From Duganella qianjiadongensis (GTDB lineage Bacteria; Pseudomonadota; Gammaproteobacteria; Burkholderiales; Burkholderiaceae_D), in the NCBI RefSeq assembly GCF_009857915.1, contig NZ_WWCM01000022.1, positions 1 through 63,196 of the forward strand: 63,196 bases of DNA. Reading direction: 5' to 3'. This document shows positions 1 to 7,220 of the stretch, in pieces. Both the position numbers and the translations under genes were made by a program. The notes under the pieces are model-generated. The model searched no databases, was not told where the DNA came from, and saw only the letters and a program-made list of their open reading frames with translations. The first letter of the stretch is position 1, and every line of letters starts with the position of its first letter.

Positions 1-48
1 GACGACTTCTTGCCCTGGAACTGCGCCAGCAAACTTCCTGGCACTTAA
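1..48 (+). CDS. C-terminal end of IS66-type transposase (partial)
   Basis: Frame 1 is open from the window edge to a TAA at 46-48 and encodes DDFLPWNCASKLPGT. The 'DDFLPWN' stretch resembles the conserved C-terminal tail of IS66 transposases (typically [DE][DE]LLPWN). Only 15 residues are visible, so the call depends on the IS66-like terminal repeat that follows at about 115-127. The start lies outside the window. Confidence 0.45.
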   Translation, partial: DDFLPWNCASKLPGT

Positions 49-127
49 ACTCCGCTTCCCAGCGGTGTTGGGCACATCATCAGCTAAAGTAGCGTGGCGC
101 TCAAGACGGCGCTGCTTTGACGCTTAC
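1..127 (+). mobile_element. Right end of an IS66-family insertion sequence
   Basis: The window opens inside an insertion sequence. The 20 or so bases ending at 127 read CTTTGACGCTTAC at their end, whose reverse complement GTAAGCGTCAAAG is the typical terminal sequence of IS66-family elements. The last codons of a transposase-like frame lie just inside it (1-48). IS66 elements usually duplicate 8 bp of target, which here would be 128-135; the matching copy is outside the window. The element sits about 230 bp upstream of rpsF. The family assignment rests on the terminal repeat and the short peptide, so it is probable rather than certain. Confidence 0.6.
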
Positions 128-140
128 TTTTCGGGCAACT

Positions 141-188
141 TCTAGACTGAATTAGACCGATACAGCCCGTTCTAGACTGAATTAGACC
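141..188. repeat. Two copies of an 18-bp TCTAGAC/TTAGACC repeat, 30 bp apart
   Basis: TCTAGACTGAATTAGACC occurs at 141-158 and again, identically, at 171-188. Each copy is two 10-bp steps (TCTAGACTGA, ATTAGACC..), and the two copies are exactly 30 bp apart, so all motifs keep a 10-bp phase. The same unit builds the much longer array at 23321-23490. The pair lies between the IS66 end and the rpsF promoter. Its function is unknown. Confidence 0.8.
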
Positions 189-258
189 CCAACTGAATCC
201 GCGGATGCCCCTATGCACCGAGGCCGTACTGCCGCAGCGCATGCGGCTATCTCCGTGC

Positions 259-287
259 TGGCTTTTTGTCCTAAAAGCTGCTATAGT
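259..287 (+). promoter_or_regulatory. Possible promoter of the rpsF operon
   Basis: TATAGT at 282-287 is a good -10 hexamer, about 70 bases before rpsF. The -35 candidate TGGCTT (259-264, 17-bp spacer) is weak. No better promoter is seen between the IS66 end and the gene. Confidence 0.4.
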
Positions 288-359
288 CGCGGGCTTACCT
301 CTTCCCACACCTGTCTTGACGCCAGGGTGGGCATATTCACAGTCCTTAAGGGAGTTTGC

Positions 360-746
360 ATGCGTCACTATGAAATAGTATTTATCGTCCATCCGGACCA
401 AAGCGAGCAGGTGCCTGCCATGATCGAACGTTACAAAGCATCCGTAACGAGCCGTGGCGGTAACGTACACCGTGTGGAAGATTGGGGCCGCCGTCAAATG
501 GCTTACTCGATCCAGAAACTGGCGAAAGCGCACTACATCTGCATGAACATCGAATGCGACAACGAGACCCTGGTCGAGCTGGAAACCGCCTTCAAATTCA
601 ATGATGCCGTGCTGCGTCACCTGACCGTCAAGATGAAGAAAGCGGAAACCGCTCCTTCGCCTATGATGAAGTCGGTACAACGTGAAGATGCAGCGAAATC
701 GCATCGCGCCGAAGCTCCTGCAGCTGCTGCTGCCCCTGCAGCCTAA
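360..746 (+). CDS. rpsF: 30S ribosomal protein S6
   Basis: Encodes a 128-residue S6 protein, which binds 16S rRNA together with S18 in the small-subunit platform. The N-terminus MRHYEIVFIVHPDQSEQVP and the central EDWGRRQMAYSIQKLAKAHY are characteristic of S6, and the length is close to the usual 125-135. The C-terminus is a low-complexity Ala/Pro tail, common in this group. The ATG at 360 is chosen over an upstream in-frame ATG at 213 because AAGGGAG (348-354) precedes it and homology begins there. It is the first gene of the rpsF-priB-rpsR-rplI cluster. Confidence 0.97.
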   Translation: MRHYEIVFIVHPDQSEQVPAMIERYKASVTSRGGNVHRVEDWGRRQMAYSIQKLAKAHYICMNIECDNETLVELETAFKFNDAVLRHLTVKMKKAETAPSPMMKSVQREDAAKSHRAEAPAAAAAPAA

Positions 747-763
747 GAGCTGAAGGAGGCGAA

Positions 764-1069
764 CTGAATCAGCTCCAGTTCATTGCCCTGATCGCCGAAC
801 GGGAAGCCTTGCGCTACACCCCGGCCGGTATGCCGATCGTGAACGCTGTTCTGCAGCACCGGTCGCAGCAAGTCGAGGCGGGAATTGCCCGGGTGAGCGA
901 GTTTGAAATAGCCGCAGTTGCTGCAGGCGAAATTTCCAACAGCTTTCATCAGGCGCCACTGGGAGGTCTGTATCAGTTCCGCGGTTTTCTGAACAAGAAG
1001 AACCGCAATAGCAAAAGCCTGGTGTTTCACATCATTGATTTTAGTGCTGTCCAAGACAGCTCAATTTAG
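764..1069 (+). CDS. priB: Primosomal replication protein N (PriB), apparent CTG start
   Basis: PriB is a single-stranded-DNA-binding OB-fold protein that helps PriA restart stalled replication forks; it is usually encoded between rpsF and rpsR, as here. The frame contains the PriB block ALRYTPAGMPIVNAVLQHRS. The first ATG in frame is at 809, which would remove the N-terminal beta strand. Upstream residues from 764 (NQLQFIALIAEREALRYTP) match the expected PriB N-terminus, there is no in-frame ATG, GTG or TTG between the rpsF stop and 809, and AGGAGG at 754-759 is correctly spaced for a CTG at 764. That gives 101 residues, close to E. coli PriB (104). The CTG initiation is inferred from this. 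Confidence 0.88.
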   Translation: MNQLQFIALIAEREALRYTPAGMPIVNAVLQHRSQQVEAGIARVSEFEIAAVAAGEISNSFHQAPLGGLYQFRGFLNKKNRNSKSLVFHIIDFSAVQDSSI

Positions 1070-1084
1070 ATACAGGAGCCTAAA

Positions 1085-1375
1085 ATGGCATTCGGTAAAA
1101 AGTTCGACAAAAACAAGCTCAAGCTGAAAGAAAAGCGCAAGCAACAAAACCCACTGTTCAAACGTAAGAAGTTCTGCCGCTTCACCGCTGCTGGCGTTGA
1201 ACAAGTTGACTACAAAGACGTCGACACCCTGAAAGATTTCATCCAGGAAAACGGCAAAATCATGCCAGCACGTCTGACCGGCACCAAAGCGCTGTACCAG
1301 CGTCAAGTGGACACCGCGATCAAACGCGCTCGCTATCTGGCCCTGCTGCCTTACACCGATCTGCACAACGCTTAA
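1085..1375 (+). CDS. rpsR: 30S ribosomal protein S18
   Basis: A 96-residue S18, partner of S6 on the 30S platform. The core CRFTAAGVEQVDYKDVDTL and the tail ALYQRQVDTAIKRARYLAL are diagnostic. The N-terminus is a Lys-rich extension (about 20 residues) that makes it longer than the 75-residue E. coli protein, as is common in betaproteobacteria. A short AGGAG lies just before the start, 15 bases after the priB stop, so it is co-transcribed. Confidence 0.97.
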   Translation: MAFGKKFDKNKLKLKEKRKQQNPLFKRKKFCRFTAAGVEQVDYKDVDTLKDFIQENGKIMPARLTGTKALYQRQVDTAIKRARYLALLPYTDLHNA

Positions 1376-1409
1376 TTGCGGCGGCTAGATAAGATTCTGG
1401 AGAAGAACT

Positions 1410-1862
1410 ATGCAAATCATTCTGTTGGAAAAAGTTGTCAACCTGGGCAACCTGGGTGAAGTCGTTAAAGTTAAAGATGGTTACGCACGTAACTTCCTGA
1501 TCCCGCAAAAAATGGCACGCCGCGCTACCGCTGCTGCTGTGGCGGAATTCGAAGTAAAACGCGCTGAACTGGAAAAAGCTGCTGCCGCTAAACTGGCTGC
1601 TGCGCAAGCCCAGGGCGAAAAACTGAACGGCATGACCGTGACCGTATCGCAGAAAGCCGGCGTTGACGGCCGTCTGTTCGGTTCCGTAACCAACTTCGAC
1701 ATCGCTGAAGCGCTGACCAAAGCAGGTTTCCCTGTTGAGAAAGCTGCTGTGCGTATGCCTACCGGCCCTCTGAAGGCTGTGGGCGAGCACCCAGTGAGCG
1801 TGTCGCTGCACACCGACGTACTGGTGGAAGTGACCGTTGCTGTCGTAGGCGAAGCTGCCTAA
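1410..1862 (+). CDS. rplI: 50S ribosomal protein L9
   Basis: A 150-residue L9, the elongated two-domain protein that binds 23S rRNA domain V. The N-terminal domain begins MQIILLEKVVNLGNLGEVV and contains the GYARNFLIP signature; a long Ala/Lys/Glu helix (about residues 45-75) links it to the C-terminal domain, which contains DGRLFGSVT. A good ribosome site (GGAGAAG, about 1399-1405) precedes the ATG. It is the last gene before a strong terminator. Confidence 0.97.
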   Translation: MQIILLEKVVNLGNLGEVVKVKDGYARNFLIPQKMARRATAAAVAEFEVKRAELEKAAAAKLAAAQAQGEKLNGMTVTVSQKAGVDGRLFGSVTNFDIAEALTKAGFPVEKAAVRMPTGPLKAVGEHPVSVSLHTDVLVEVTVAVVGEAA

Positions 1863-1871
1863 AAAACTGGA

Positions 1872-1938
1872 ACAGACGGCAACGTCTGTCTAGTTTTGCA
1901 ACATCTTTGTAAAAAAGCCGGGTTCGCCCGGCTTTTTT
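1872..1938 (+). terminator. Rho-independent terminator after rplI
   Basis: A perfect hairpin at 1911-1938 has arms AAAAAAGCCGGG and CCCGGCTTTTTT around a TTCG loop and ends in a T run. A smaller hairpin precedes it at 1872-1889 (arms ACAGACG and CGTCTGT, GCAA loop). Together they should end the rpsF-rplI transcript; the A/T-flanked stem could also work from the other strand. Confidence 0.92.
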
Positions 1939-1971
1939 CTTGTCATGATTCTGTAGCACTGCACAAGCAGG

Positions 1972-1977
1972 TATAAT
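1972..1977 (+). promoter_or_regulatory. -10 box of the dnaB promoter, very close to the start codon
   Basis: A perfect TATAAT at 1972-1977 ends seven bases before the dnaB ATG (1985). Transcription would begin at or next to the start codon, which suggests a leaderless or nearly leaderless mRNA; no Shine-Dalgarno sequence is present. No good -35 lies at normal spacing (TTGTCA at 1940 is too far). Confidence 0.6.
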
Positions 1978-1984
1978 TCGCGCC

Positions 1985-3370
1985 ATGAACGCCCCCTCCG
2001 ATCCGCAAGTCGATTCGCTCCGCGTCCCGCCGCATTCCATCGAAGCAGAACAGTCCGTCATCGGCGGCCTGCTGCGCGATAATGCAGCGTTCGACCGCAT
2101 TGCGGATATGATGCATCCGGAAGACTTCTATCGCTACGACCACCGCATCATCTTCGAACAGATCGTCAAGATGATCAATGCGTCCAAGCCGGCCGACGTG
2201 ATCACCGTGTTCGAGAACCTGACCCAGCTGGGCAAGGCCGACGACGTGGGCGGTCTGGCTTACCTGAATGCGATGGCGCAGAATACCCCGTCGGCCGCGA
2301 ATATCCGCCGCTATGCGGAAATCGTGCGCGACCGCAGCATCCTGCGCCAGCTGATTACCGTGGCCGACGAAATCTCCGGTCAGGCGTTCAGCCCGCAGGG
2401 CAAGGAAGTCAAGCAGATGCTGGACGAGGCGGAATCGAAAATCTTCGCCATTGCCGAGCAGGGCGCCCGCGGCGCCGCCGGCTGGACTGCCGTGCAGCCC
2501 CTGCTGACCCAGGTGGTGGAGCGGATCGACGAATTGTACTCGCGCGAAAACCAGTCGGAAATTACCGGCGTGCCCACCGGCTTCATCGACCTCGACCGCA
2601 TGACCTCGGGTCTGCAGCCGGGCGATCTGGTGATCGTGGCCGGCCGTCCGTCCATGGGTAAAACGGCGTTCTCCGTCAACATCGGCGAAAACGTGGCGAT
2701 CGAAGCGGGCCTGCCCGTGGCCGTGTTCTCGATGGAGATGGGCGGCGCCCAGCTGGCCATGCGTATGCTCGGTTCGGTGGGCCAGCTCGACCAGCACCGC
2801 CTGCGCACGGGCCGTCTGCTCGACGAAGACTGGCCGCGCCTGACCCACGCCATCCAGAAGATGAACGACGCCCAGCTGTTCATCGATGAAACCCCGGCGC
2901 TGAATCCGATCGAAATGCGCGCCCGCGCGCGCCGTCTGTCGCGCCAGTGCGGCAAGCTCGGTCTGATCATCGTCGACTACCTGCAGCTGATGCAGGGCTC
3001 CACCCCGGGCGACAACCGTGCCTCGGAAATTTCGGAAATTTCCCGTAGCCTGAAAGGGCTGGCCAAGGAGCTGCAGTGTCCCGTGATCGCACTGTCGCAG
3101 CTGAACCGCTCGCTGGAACAACGTCCCAATAAACGTCCCGTCATGTCCGACCTGCGCGAATCCGGCGCTATCGAGCAGGACGCGGACGTCATCATCTTCC
3201 TGTATCGCGACGAGGTCTACAACCCCGACTCGCCCGATAAGGGAACGGCCGAGATCATTATCGGTAAACAGCGTAACGGCCCGATCGGCGCAGTACGTCT
3301 GACCTGGATCGGCCAGTACACCAAGTTTGGTAATTACGTCGGTAACCTGGCCCTGTATCAGGGTGATTAA
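1985..3370 (+). CDS. dnaB: Replicative DNA helicase DnaB
   Basis: A 461-residue hexameric helicase that unwinds DNA 5'->3' ahead of the replisome. The N-terminal collar domain starts PPHSIEAEQSVIGGLL; the RecA-like C-terminal domain has Walker A GRPSMGKTAF (about residues 220-229), Walker B LIIVDYLQLM (about 323-332) and the DLRESGAIEQDAD arginine-finger region near 395. No intein or frameshift is visible. It is separated from rplI by a terminator and has its own -10 box with almost no 5' leader. Confidence 0.98.
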   Translation: MNAPSDPQVDSLRVPPHSIEAEQSVIGGLLRDNAAFDRIADMMHPEDFYRYDHRIIFEQIVKMINASKPADVITVFENLTQLGKADDVGGLAYLNAMAQNTPSAANIRRYAEIVRDRSILRQLITVADEISGQAFSPQGKEVKQMLDEAESKIFAIAEQGARGAAGWTAVQPLLTQVVERIDELYSRENQSEITGVPTGFIDLDRMTSGLQPGDLVIVAGRPSMGKTAFSVNIGENVAIEAGLPVAVFSMEMGGAQLAMRMLGSVGQLDQHRLRTGRLLDEDWPRLTHAIQKMNDAQLFIDETPALNPIEMRARARRLSRQCGKLGLIIVDYLQLMQGSTPGDNRASEISEISRSLKGLAKELQCPVIALSQLNRSLEQRPNKRPVMSDLRESGAIEQDADVIIFLYRDEVYNPDSPDKGTAEIIIGKQRNGPIGAVRLTWIGQYTKFGNYVGNLALYQGD

Positions 3371-3433
3371 TCTTTACGTAGCCCCTTATCCCCGGGGCGA
3401 CGATCTGCAGTACTTAATAAACGGAGAATACAA

Positions 3434-4060
3434 ATGTTTGGACGTTTGATGCCCACCGAGGGCAAATTTTTTGACCTGTTTAACCAGCACGCCGACCTGT
3501 GCGTCAAAGGTGCAAAAGAGATGCTGGGCCTGATGTCCAATTTCGATGATCTGGAAAATCGCGTGCACGCGATCGAGAGCATCGAGAAGCAGGCCGACAA
3601 AATCACTTACGCAACGGTAGATCTGCTGCACAAGACCTTCATCACGCCGATCGACCGCGACGATATCCACAAACTGGTCACCAAGATGGACGACATTCTG
3701 GACCTGCTGGAAGATGCGGCCCAGACCGTGTCGCTGTACGACCTGCACTCGGTGACGCCGGAAGCCAAGCGCCTGGCCGAACTGGTGCTGGCCTGCTCGG
3801 AAAAAGTACGCGATGCCGTGGCTCTGCTGCACAACATGGATAACTCGAAGCAGATCGTCGCCATCTGCGAAGAAATCGACCGTCTGGAATCGGACGCCGA
3901 CCACGTGATGCGCGCCGCCATGTCGAAACTGTTCCGCGACGAACCGGACGTGCGCAACTTGATCAAGATGAAAGCCATCTACGAAATTCTGGAAACCGTG
4001 ACCGACCGTTGCGAAGATGTGGCCAACATCATCGAAGGCATCATCGTCGAAAACGCATAA
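3434..4060 (+). CDS. DUF47 / PhoU-like phosphate transport regulator
   Basis: A 208-residue all-helical protein of the DUF47 (PhoU-like) family, starting MFGRLMPTEGKFFDLFNQHA. It carries repeated acidic helix motifs such as ESIEKQADKITY and EEIDRLESDADHVMR, which in PhoU-type proteins bind metal clusters. Members are normally encoded directly before a Pit permease and are thought to modulate its activity; here the pit start is 37 bases downstream. The ribosome site GGAG lies at about 3422. The family is clear, the mechanism less so. Confidence 0.92.
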   Translation: MFGRLMPTEGKFFDLFNQHADLCVKGAKEMLGLMSNFDDLENRVHAIESIEKQADKITYATVDLLHKTFITPIDRDDIHKLVTKMDDILDLLEDAAQTVSLYDLHSVTPEAKRLAELVLACSEKVRDAVALLHNMDNSKQIVAICEEIDRLESDADHVMRAAMSKLFRDEPDVRNLIKMKAIYEILETVTDRCEDVANIIEGIIVENA

Positions 4061-4097
4061 TGCACAACGCATAACTACTACAAAAGAATAGTCCTCT

Positions 4098-5108
4098 ATG
4101 CATACCCTACAAATCAGCATCTATGTGCTGGGCCTGCTGATTGCCCTGGCACTGGTGTTCGACTTCATGAACGGCTTCCATGATGCCGCCAATGCGATTG
4201 CCACCGTGGTATCGACCGGCGTGCTGAAACCGCAGGCCGCAGTGGCCATGGCGGCGATGTTCAACTTTACCGCGATCTTCGTGGTCGGCCTGCACGTGGC
4301 CGGCACGGTGGGCAAGGGCACCATCGATCCCGGCGTGGTCGACCAGTACGTCATCTTCGGCGCGCTGGTGGGCGCCATCGCGTGGAATCTGTTCACCTGG
4401 TATTACGGCATTCCTTCCTCGTCCTCGCACGCCCTGATCGGCGGCCTGGTGGGCGCGGCAGTGGCCAAGTCCGGTACCAGCGCGCTGGTGGGCGACGGCC
4501 TGATGAAGACCGTGAAATGGATCGTGCTGTCGCCGCTGATGGGTTTCGTGTTCGGTTCGCTGATCATGCTGCTGGTGTCGTGGATCTTTGTGCGTTCCAC
4601 GCCGCGCCGGGTGGATAGCTGGTTCCGCCGCCTGCAGCTGGTCTCGGCCGCTTCCTACAGTCTGGGCCACGGCGGCAACGATGCGCAGAAGACCATCGGT
4701 ATCATCTGGATGCTGCTGATCGCCGTCGGCCAGGTGCCCAGCACGGCCACCGAACCGCCGCTGTGGGTAGTGGTGGCCTGCTACACGGCGATTTCGATCG
4801 GCACCCTGTTCGGCGGCTGGCGTATCGTCAAGACCATGGGCCAGAAAATCACCAAGCTCAAACCGGTGGGCGGCTTCTGTGCCGAAACGGGCGGCGCCAT
4901 CACCCTGCTGATCGCCAGCCACTTCGGCGTGCCGGTGTCGACTACCCACACCATTACCGGCGCTATCGTCGGCGTGGGTTCGTCGCAGAAGATGTCGGCA
5001 GTGCGCTGGGGCGTGGCCGGTAACATCGTCTGGGCCTGGGTGTTCACCATTCCCGCTTCCGCCTTCGTGGCAGCGCTGGCATGGTGGGTAGGCCATCACA
5101 TCATGTAA
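4098..5108 (+). CDS. pit: Inorganic phosphate transporter, Pit (PHO4) family
   Basis: A 336-residue inner-membrane permease for low-affinity uptake of metal-phosphate by proton symport. The duplicated PHO4 motif is visible: DFMNGFHDAANAIATVV near residue 22 and SYSLGHGGNDAQKTIG near 188, with GVPVSTTHTITGAIVG near 276. About ten hydrophobic segments are seen. It is shorter than E. coli PitA (499) because the large cytoplasmic loop is missing, as in many betaproteobacterial Pit proteins. It forms an operon with the DUF47 gene. Confidence 0.95.
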   Translation: MHTLQISIYVLGLLIALALVFDFMNGFHDAANAIATVVSTGVLKPQAAVAMAAMFNFTAIFVVGLHVAGTVGKGTIDPGVVDQYVIFGALVGAIAWNLFTWYYGIPSSSSHALIGGLVGAAVAKSGTSALVGDGLMKTVKWIVLSPLMGFVFGSLIMLLVSWIFVRSTPRRVDSWFRRLQLVSAASYSLGHGGNDAQKTIGIIWMLLIAVGQVPSTATEPPLWVVVACYTAISIGTLFGGWRIVKTMGQKITKLKPVGGFCAETGGAITLLIASHFGVPVSTTHTITGAIVGVGSSQKMSAVRWGVAGNIVWAWVFTIPASAFVAALAWWVGHHIM

Positions 5109-5113
5109 TCGAC

Positions 5114-5140
5114 GGCCACCTGCCGCGCCGGCGGGTGGCC
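5114..5140. terminator. Stable hairpin after pit
   Basis: GGCCACC (5114-5120) pairs with GGTGGCC (5134-5140), with an additional inner GCCG/CGGC stem. There is no T run, so it may be an mRNA-stabilising 3' hairpin or a Rho-dependent end rather than a classical terminator. Confidence 0.5.
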
Positions 5141-5233
5141 AGCTCTGGCAGCGGGCGCAGGCCCGCTGCGGTCGTGTCAGCTTTGTGCTATTGCTCTATC
5201 ATAGAGCGCTGGCCGCCATTCCCTCCCGTCCCG

Positions 5234-6085
5234 ATGTTCATCCCTCGAAGCAAACTCTATACGCGCCGCAGGCAGGTGCTGCAGTCGTGCCGCCATGCGC
5301 TGCTGCTGGGCGGCTTGCTGCGTACGCTGAGCTACCGGCTAGGCCTGCACGGCCGGCTCGGAGTGAGCACGCACCATGTTATGCTGCCGCCGCGCCAGCG
5401 GCTGGCCCGTCCGCTGAAAATTGCCTTCGCTTCCGATCTGCATGCAGGGCCGTCTACCCATCCGGCCATCTTCGCGCAGCTGTTTGCCCGCATCCGTCAG
5501 GAGCAGCCCGATCTGCTCTTGCTGGGGGGGGATTATGTGGCCGGCGCGGCCCGCCATGCCGCTGCGCTGTGCGCCGGGCTGGCAGCCTGCCAGCCGCCGC
5601 TGGGCAAGTTCGCCGTGTTCGGCAACCACGATCTGGCCACCGATGATGGCCTGATCGGCACCCTGTTTGCCCAGGCTGGCGTGCAGATGCTGGTCAACCG
5701 CGCGGTGGGGCTGGCGGCGCCGTTCCAGCAGGTGTCGGTGTGCGGCATGGATGATCCGTGGACGGGCGAACCGAATCCGCGCCTGACGTTTGCGCGTGCC
5801 GGTGCGGTGCGGATTTTTCTGGTGCATGCGCCGGACGGGCTGCTCAAGCTGTCGGGCCAGCGCTACGATATTGCCTTTGCCGGCCACACCCACGGCGGCC
5901 AGATCGCGCGCCGCAATGGCCGGCCGCTGGTCTGGCCCAAGGGGCCGCTGTCGCGCCAGCTGTATCACGGCCGCTACGCCGTGGCCGGCAATGGCGATCT
6001 GATCGTCACGCGCGGGGTGGGCTGCAGCACCATCCCGGTACGCCTGAATGCCGATCCGGAACTGGTGATCTGTACCCTGCAATAA
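5234..6085 (+). CDS. Metallophosphoesterase (YkuE-like)
   Basis: A 283-residue calcineurin-type phosphoesterase. The five metal-binding blocks are in order: ASDLHAG (near residue 69), LLLGGDYV (near 96), FGNHD (near 132), VHAPDG (near 198) and AGHTHGGQ (near 216). The N-terminus is Arg-rich and shows no clear signal peptide. The ATG at 5234 is chosen because homology and the first beta strand follow it, although an in-frame ATG inside the pit end (5081) exists. The substrate is unknown; relatives act on UDP-sugar lipids or other phosphodiesters. It is convergent with the next gene. Confidence 0.88.
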   Translation: MFIPRSKLYTRRRQVLQSCRHALLLGGLLRTLSYRLGLHGRLGVSTHHVMLPPRQRLARPLKIAFASDLHAGPSTHPAIFAQLFARIRQEQPDLLLLGGDYVAGAARHAAALCAGLAACQPPLGKFAVFGNHDLATDDGLIGTLFAQAGVQMLVNRAVGLAAPFQQVSVCGMDDPWTGEPNPRLTFARAGAVRIFLVHAPDGLLKLSGQRYDIAFAGHTHGGQIARRNGRPLVWPKGPLSRQLYHGRYAVAGNGDLIVTRGVGCSTIPVRLNADPELVICTLQ

Positions 6086-6117
6086 GCGGCCGGTGCCGCG
6101 CCAGCCACTACTACGCG

Positions 6118-7014
6118 TCAGTTCAGTTCTACCGTCATGCCTTCGTAGGCCAGCAGCACTTTGAGCTCGCCCAGCTGGCCCGCGTAGCGCTCCATCACTG
6201 CGGCAAACACGGCTTCCAGTTCGTCGTCGCTGCGGGTGGGTTCGTGGTGGGTGCAGTACAGCGCCTTGACGCCGCAGCGCAGCGCCATGGCCAGCGCCGT
6301 ATCGAAAGTGCCGTGGCCCCAGCCCTGTTTGGCCGGATATTCTTCGCGCGTGTAGGAGCAGTCGGCAATCAGGGCGTCGACGCCCTGCACCGTGGCGTCG
6401 ATGGCGGCGTTGCGCTCCTCCATCCAGCGCGCATAGGCCGCATGTTCGCTATGTCCGGCCGGGTAGATGTTGTACAGCGGTTCGTGGTCGCCCGTGAAGA
6501 ACAGCGACTTGCCGCCCGATTCGATGCGGTAGCCCAAGTCCGTGGCCGGATGGTTCATCACCACATTGCGCACCACTGCGTCGCCCAGCACATACGGCTG
6601 TTCCACCTCCAGCGTCTGGTATTCGATGGTGGCATCCATCTGGGTTTCGCTGACAGGGAAGTAGCTGTTCTGCAGTTGCACCCCCATCACATGCTCGATG
6701 CCGTTGCCCGTATCGGGATCGGTCGCGCCGTGCAGGCGCACGCGGCTATCCTTGACGAACAGCGGAGTAAAGAAGGGCAGGCCGTGAATATGGTCCCAGT
6801 GGCTATGGGTGATGAAAATATTGGCGTGGATAGGGCCGTTTTTATTCTGCAGCAGCGACTGGGCCAGAGGGAAGATGCCGGTACCGCCATCGAGGATGAG
6901 CAGCGTGTTGTCGGCGCTGCGCACTTCGATACAGGTGGTGTTGCCGCCGTAGCGCGCCGTGCGCGGCCCTGGCGAGGGGATGGAACCACGCACCCCCCAG
7001 AATGTAAATTTCAT
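6118..7014 (-). CDS. MBL-fold metallo-hydrolase (COG1235-like)
   Basis: A 298-residue metallo-beta-lactamase-fold protein. It begins MKFTFWGVRGSIPSPGPRTA and has ITHSHWDHIHGLPFF (HxHxDH, near residue 76), ADCSY near 223 and a C-terminal THHEPTRSD, as in the phosphodiesterase-like MBL proteins. GGGAAGAA eight bases upstream supports the ATG at 7014. It is divergent from the GAF/HD-GYP gene and close to an adenylate cyclase, so hydrolysis of a nucleotide signal is possible, but that is inference only. Confidence 0.82.
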   Translation of the reverse strand: MKFTFWGVRGSIPSPGPRTARYGGNTTCIEVRSADNTLLILDGGTGIFPLAQSLLQNKNGPIHANIFITHSHWDHIHGLPFFTPLFVKDSRVRLHGATDPDTGNGIEHVMGVQLQNSYFPVSETQMDATIEYQTLEVEQPYVLGDAVVRNVVMNHPATDLGYRIESGGKSLFFTGDHEPLYNIYPAGHSEHAAYARWMEERNAAIDATVQGVDALIADCSYTREEYPAKQGWGHGTFDTALAMALRCGVKALYCTHHEPTRSDDELEAVFAAVMERYAGQLGELKVLLAYEGMTVELN

Positions 7015-7220
7015 GTGTTCTTCCCTGATTTTTTTGCCGTTGCTGCGGGCGATGATAGCTTTTTTTTTCGATAACAGGGAAAAAGTGACAATATCTGGCA
7101 CAAATATATGAGGCCAATCATTTCTTCCTATACAACAGCTTGCACCGGAGATACACTCCTGATATGCACCGCGCCGGACCGCAGCGCGCACCTCTCCTAC
7201 CCGCCGTTACACGAGTCACC

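Noticed and set aside
213..359. Longer rpsF reading frame from an upstream ATG
   Set aside because: S6 homology and the ribosome site start at 360; the extra 49 codons overlap the promoter.
5081..5233. Metallophosphoesterase start overlapping the pit stop
   Set aside because: The extra 51 codons read through a strong hairpin (5114-5140) and lack homology; the ATG at 5234 fits better.
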